Origin: DAOUJW01 sp965218945
Lineage (GTDB): Bacteria > Chloroflexota > Dehalococcoidia > Lucifugimonadales > UBA2985
Direction: 5' to 3'
DNA length: 64,000 bases
NCBI GenBank assembly: GCA_965218945.1
Contig: OZ244718.1
Coordinates: 1,364,001-1,428,000 of the forward strand
Position numbers and translations under genes: made by a program. This document shows, piece by piece, positions 60,346-64,000 of this stretch; positions within the stretch are counted from its first letter, which is position 1, and every line of letters begins with the position of its first letter. The notes beneath the pieces were generated by a model that did not search any database, was not told the DNA's origin, and was given only the letters and a program-made list of their open reading frames with translations.

Positions 60346-61203
60346 CTAAAGCCCGCTAAGCCAGGAGAACATCGTCTCAAACAGCTCTTCCTCGCGTCCC
60401 ATGTAGCCGTGGTTGGCTCCGTCAATCTCGCTGACCCGGACGTGTGAGTAGCCTGCGGCTCCCACGCCGCGCCGGGCCGCGCCGCAGACCGGAAGCTCCT
60501 GTGGCCCACCAACGGCGCACTCCTCCGAGCCGAATATGAACAGCGTGGGGCAACCCGTGTTCGCCGCGTGCATAGTCACGCTGTAGCGATTGTCCCGATT
60601 GAAGCAATCTACGTAGGTGCGAGCGCTCCACGTTGATCCCCAAGGAACCCCCGGACGAAGTAACGCGTCCGGGAGGCCCTCCGCTACGTTTCGCTCAGAC
60701 TCCCGAAACGGCCCCAGGAAGTCCTCACCGTGCAGTGCGATCACCCCCTCGTGGTTGTACTCGCCTGGCGACACCGGGATGACCGCTACCACGTTTGCGA
60801 ACCTCTCATTTGCCTGCGCGTAGGTGGCACGCACTGCCCCGCCGCTGTGCCCGCCGATGGCTATTTGGCTGTGTCCCCTCTCTCGCAGCAGCTCCAGCCA
60901 GGCCCCGTAGTCCGCACGCGAGTCATCGACGGACTCGAAGGCGTAGCCGGCCAGCGGCCCTCCCTTGGCGCCGTTTGCGACGTGGTCGTGGCCCCGGCGG
61001 TTAGCCGCCAGAAAAGCAATGCCCCGCTCCGCAAACCGCTGGCCCAGCCAGAGATAGAGTGGATTGTAGAAATGGCCACCATCGCCGTGAAAGTAGATTA
61101 GAGCTTCCACCGAGGAGGGCCGGTCCACGCTGGTTGGGGCGAAATACGCCCCGGACAGCTTAATCCCCTCAGATGTGTCAACTTCTACCAAGTCTGCAAA
61201 CAT
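60346..61203 (-). CDS. Alpha/beta-fold hydrolase (dienelactone hydrolase-like)
   Basis: 285 residues. LIYFHGDGGHFYNPLYLWLG carries the oxyanion loop, IGGHSGGAVRATYA the nucleophilic Ser, TLFIFGSEECAVGG the region of the acid and EIDGANHGYMG the His. The arrangement is that of serine hydrolases of the dienelactone/peptidase-like group. Substrate unknown. GGGAGGCGAT with spacing close to the ATG serves as ribosome binding site. Confidence 0.85.
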   Translation of the reverse strand: MFADLVEVDTSEGIKLSGAYFAPTSVDRPSSVEALIYFHGDGGHFYNPLYLWLGQRFAERGIAFLAANRRGHDHVANGAKGGPLAGYAFESVDDSRADYGAWLELLRERGHSQIAIGGHSGGAVRATYAQANERFANVVAVIPVSPGEYNHEGVIALHGEDFLGPFRESERNVAEGLPDALLRPGVPWGSTWSARTYVDCFNRDNRYSVTMHAANTGCPTLFIFGSEECAVGGPQELPVCGAARRGVGAAGYSHVRVSEIDGANHGYMGREEELFETMFSWLSGL

Positions 61204-61224
61204 ATCGCCTCCCTTTCTGTCTGA

Positions 61225-61350
61225 TCAAGGCCCCGTGTACAACTCCGTGTCCGGGTGGAACTGGAACCATCCGAACCAGAAGGACATGTGCGTGGGTATC
61301 CGTGCCAGCCTCTCCGACTCGTCTGACATGTTAACCAGAAACTCCTCGGT
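61225..61350 (-). pseudogene. DUF3179-like C-terminal fragment
   Basis: Minus-strand codons give ERLARIPTHMSFWFGWFQFH then PDTELYTGP and a stop. This resembles the C-terminal end of DUF3179 proteins (LPrxpxHraFWFgWyaxxPdTelY). The upstream part, where the DUF3179 cysteines should be, is missing; the remaining frame up to 61533 is unlike the family. A remnant of a once larger gene. Confidence 0.45.
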
Positions 61351-61538
61351 CACCCGCGCCTGCCCACACCAGCCGGCGCCACGCCTATTACTACCAGGAA
61401 CCTTATCGCCTAAACTAACAGGAGCGCCACGAGGCCCTGGGGTGGTGGATGAGGGAACTGGAGAAGGGGATGTGCGGCGCTCCCATCCATTGCAGGCAGG
61501 ACCCCAACAACGGCCCTGCCCGGCGTAAGGCATGAGGC

Positions 61539-62471
61539 TCAGCAGAATGGTAGACCGCTGTAGTAGTCGTCGTCGCTATTCAGTACTCCTCGCAACTCTC
61601 CTGGTATGCACCCGGTCAACTGGTTAAAATCTAAGCCCAGAATTTCCAGGTTGGAGAGGTTGCCCAGCTCGGACGGTATCTCCCCACTCAAGTCGTTACC
61701 ATATAGCTCCAGAATTTCCAGGTTGGAGAGGCTGCCCAGCTCGGACGGTATCTCACCACTCAAGCCGTTACCGCCTAGCGCCAGACGTTTCAGGCTGGAG
61801 AGGCCGCCCAGCTCGGGTGGTATCTCCCCTGTCAACTGGTTACCGTCTAAGTGCAGAAATTCCAGGGTGGAGAGGCTGCCCAGCTCGGACGGTATCTCAC
61901 CACTGAACTGGTTGTCTTCAAGACGCACACTGCCTAGTCTGGGGAGGCTACCCAACTCAGGCGGTATCTCGCCGCTCAACTGATTGCCGTGGAGTTCCAG
62001 GGCTGCCAGGTAATTGAGGTTGGCAAGTTCCACTGGAATCTCCCCGCTCACCTGGTTATCCCTGGTTCCCAGTATTATCAGGTAAGTAAGGCTGCCCAGT
62101 TCGTACGGCAGCTCCCCGCTCAGCTGGTTGTCGGTAAGGCGCACATTAAAAACACGCCCGTCGCTGTTAGTGTGGACCCCGTGCCATTCTGTAAGGGGAG
62201 CCTCGCTCAGCCAGTTTGTGTTGTTCGTCCAGTTGTCCCCGTCCATAGCGTTATAGAACGCGACCAGGACTTCCCTATCCGTGGCAATGGAGCCCAGGGG
62301 AGGCGCAGACTCGCTTCCGGCCCCCTCAGTTGCCGGCGCAGCGGCGGTCCCGGACGTGGGCGAGGTCGAAGTCGCATCGGAGCCGCAGGCGGCGGTCAGG
62401 GTCGCCAGAATCAATGCCAAGGCGCAACTGTGCAGGGGACAGCCTCTTGTTATCCGTCGCAGTATTGTCAT
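61539..62471 (-). CDS. Leucine-rich repeat lipoprotein
   Basis: 310 residues. The signal ends in a lipobox (LATLTAACG) with Cys at about residue 29, so the protein is exported and lipid-anchored by Lgt. A Ser/Thr/Ala-rich linker leads to DREVLVAFYNAMDGDNWTNN and about eight LRRs of the plant-type pattern LSGEIPxELGxLsxLexLxL. These bind proteins or glycans in other systems. The last residues carry Cys in LTGCIPGEL and LPFC, perhaps a closing disulfide. Repeats at the DNA level are evident. Function unknown. Confidence 0.85.
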   Translation of the reverse strand: MTILRRITRGCPLHSCALALILATLTAACGSDATSTSPTSGTAAAPATEGAGSESAPPLGSIATDREVLVAFYNAMDGDNWTNNTNWLSEAPLTEWHGVHTNSDGRVFNVRLTDNQLSGELPYELGSLTYLIILGTRDNQVSGEIPVELANLNYLAALELHGNQLSGEIPPELGSLPRLGSVRLEDNQFSGEIPSELGSLSTLEFLHLDGNQLTGEIPPELGGLSSLKRLALGGNGLSGEIPSELGSLSNLEILELYGNDLSGEIPSELGNLSNLEILGLDFNQLTGCIPGELRGVLNSDDDYYSGLPFC

Positions 62472-62990
62472 GCTTATGATTCACCTTTCGCAGAGTATAT
62501 CAAGTATATAGTAAGGGCTGAAGCGTATATTTAGAACCCTCTGCCGATTTCATGTAACTGTTCCGGCCGGACCGGTCTCCCTGCCCCCTGCCCTCTCTGG
62601 AATGGCTGGGGAGGAGCGTGGGAGCGTCTCAAGCGATGGTGAATGCGAACAGCGAGGGCGGCAGTGGGGAGTCCACAAACCGAGGGCTTTGCGTCCAGGA
62701 CGGGCGCGGGACGTGAGCCTACGGCAGTTCTGCCGGGGTCGCCGTAGGCCAATCGAGACTACCTGCCGCCAAACTGGACGTAATCGAGATCCTTAGTGCT
62801 GAGGTTCATCATAGCATGACGATATTGCTCTTTCCCTGAAAGACTTCTGGCGACAATGCTGTTGGAGACAGCGGCAGGGTTCCACAGTTGGCCGTGTAGA
62901 GAAGCGGGCTTTCCTGTATTATAGACCGCAAGTCGGACAACCCGAGCCTGGTGCGGGGAGACCTGCGATGGGCAGGAAGGAAGGAGTCCT
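62472..62990. other. Intergenic region with a GC-rich hairpin
   Basis: The gap between the LRR gene and the DUF2207 gene is about 520 bp. GCCTACGGC (62717-62725) pairs perfectly with GCCGTAGGC (62741-62749) across a 15-nt loop, without a following T-run on either strand. No gene is supported. Confidence 0.4.
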
Positions 62991-64000
62991 ATGGCGAGTG
63001 TGTTGGCAACGCTGGCGGGCCTTGTTGTCATTGGTTTGCTGTTCGCGATGGACCCTGGCGGAGCCATCGAACAGAGTGGCTTCCCCGAATACCGGGATAT
63101 GGGTTGGAAGCAGCTCACGGTCTGGGGCTTCCGCACGATTGGCGTCGGCGTCGGGCTGCTGCTCGTGCTGGTGCTGTGGCTCAAGTACCGACGCAGGCAT
63201 GGGATCAGGCCTCGGGACCCATTGGAGTCGGGGACGCAGCAGCGCACTGGGATGCCGGCGGCAGTGGTGTCGGTGCTGGAAGACCGGGAGGTCAGCAACC
63301 GAACGCTGCTGGCGGCGATAGTCGAGATGTGCCAGCGCGGCGCGTTGCAATTCCAGTGTGTCGGAACGAGGAGCGGCTTCCTATACCAGCCGTCGCAGCA
63401 GGGCCCCGTGCAGTTTGAGTGGGAACAGTTGATATGCGACAGCTTGCCATCGCGCCCCACATCGGTTCAAGCGCTGCGTGACCTGATGGACGGGCATAAG
63501 GATGCTATCGGGGACCAGTTGGGGGAGTATCTGCAGCGCCAAGGCCTTTTCCATGACAACCCGATACGGATAAGGAGGGAGCGTCTCGCGGATGGATTCG
63601 GATGGGCGACGTTGGCAGCGGCCTTGATGGGCGTTGGCAGCGGGCTTTGGCTGGCTTTATGGCTGACCCAATGGTGGGCGAACTCCCTATTCGGCGCCTT
63701 CATCGGTTTCATATACTGGCTCATTGCGGTCCCGATGCACACGGGTATGATGCCTCCAACGGAGGCGGGGGCGTATGAGATAGGTCAGTGGCTTGGTTTG
63801 AAAAAATCTCTGACCGGGCCTGACCCAGCGGCCGGACGGGGCGAACCCGATCCCATGCTGGCCTATGCCATCGCACTGGATGCGGCTCAGCCCTGGCTGG
63901 ACGATTCAGTCTCGGCTCCACCATGGTTTGGCTCCGGTGAGGCAGCCTCCTTGCGAGCCTCAGACCTGGACGTGGCCTATCACGGCTTTATGTCCGCGCC
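62991..64000 (+). CDS. DUF2207-type membrane protein, partial (continues beyond the window)
   Basis: Open from the ATG at 62991 (GGAAGGAG just upstream) to the right edge (336 codons). The N-terminal helix (LATLAGLVVIGLLFAM) and a second one (IGVGVGLLLVLVLWLKY) are followed by PAAVVSVLEDREVSNRTLLA and WLGLKKSLTGPDPA, both typical of the C-terminal region of DUF2207 membrane proteins. Later helices include AALMGVGSGLWLALWL and the PPWFGSG tail. The function of DUF2207 is unknown. Confidence 0.78.
   Translation, partial: MASVLATLAGLVVIGLLFAMDPGGAIEQSGFPEYRDMGWKQLTVWGFRTIGVGVGLLLVLVLWLKYRRRHGIRPRDPLESGTQQRTGMPAAVVSVLEDREVSNRTLLAAIVEMCQRGALQFQCVGTRSGFLYQPSQQGPVQFEWEQLICDSLPSRPTSVQALRDLMDGHKDAIGDQLGEYLQRQGLFHDNPIRIRRERLADGFGWATLAAALMGVGSGLWLALWLTQWWANSLFGAFIGFIYWLIAVPMHTGMMPPTEAGAYEIGQWLGLKKSLTGPDPAAGRGEPDPMLAYAIALDAAQPWLDDSVSAPPWFGSGEAASLRASDLDVAYHGFMSA

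Noticed and set aside
1..64000. CRISPR array or known defence island
   Set aside because: No regularly spaced short repeats and no cas, restriction or toxin operon seen; the only short direct repeats are in the LRR gene and the dispersed palindromes.

Overview
The window is a GC-rich stretch of bacterial chromosome. No 16S rRNA is present, so the organism has to be inferred from gene content. RNase Y with YmdB, Lgt, MEP-pathway IspH, several CaiB/BaiF CoA-transferases, AtzE-like amidase, hot-dog dehydratases, sodium:solute symporters, orphan PHP and MBL hydrolases, and a katG point to Chloroflexota, most likely a Dehalococcoidia (possibly SAR202-like) organism. This is an inference of moderate confidence.

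Region 1 (1-8.4 kb) is mostly minus strand and catabolic. It holds two family III CoA-transferases (one cut by the left edge), an amidase with a small AtzG/GatC-like partner, two MBL-fold hydrolases, a DinB-like protein and the tRNA methylthiotransferase MtaB. Region 2 (8.5-25 kb) is housekeeping: FabF, RecJ, Lgt, a Xer recombinase followed by RpiB, a Nudix hydrolase, IspH, UvrC, and an assimilatory sulfate set in one direction (TauE-like permease, APS/PAPS reductase CysH, ATP sulfurylase Sat). A frameshifted secreted protein and an unrecognised gene lie at 12.9-14.1 kb.

Region 3 (25-46 kb) carries a HAD-like protein, a zinc alcohol dehydrogenase, a hot-dog pair, PHP and YggS proteins, and a DUF3352-type membrane protein split by a young IS5-family element with an intact CTAG duplication. 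It continues with a large VWA protein, a PD-(D/E)XK-type nuclease, a YvcK/CofD-like protein, a sodium:solute symporter, HIT and DUF971 proteins, and the rny-ymdB-PHP cluster. Region 4 (45.5-53.2 kb) holds PlsY, a zinc-ribbon membrane protein, tRNA-Ala(GGC), KatG, a two-domain DUF427 protein, an SDR with an apparently leaderless transcript and a second symporter.

Region 5 (53.2-64 kb) is plastic. It contains degraded pieces of at least four mobile-element proteins, an acyl-CoA dehydrogenase tail and a probable DUF3179 tail. Between them lie intact genes: a membrane-anchored molybdopterin oxidoreductase, an MFS transporter, an aldo/keto reductase, an alpha/beta hydrolase, a plant-type LRR lipoprotein and a DUF2207 protein cut by the right edge.

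The most striking observation is in the DUF427 gene (49399-50196, minus). A single in-frame TGA replaces the cysteine codon of the family's H-C-P-x-K-G motif. It is followed, at the spacing expected for a bacterial SECIS, by a perfect 7-bp hairpin with G at loop position 2. This makes it a candidate selenoprotein. The competing explanations are a point nonsense mutation or a base error.
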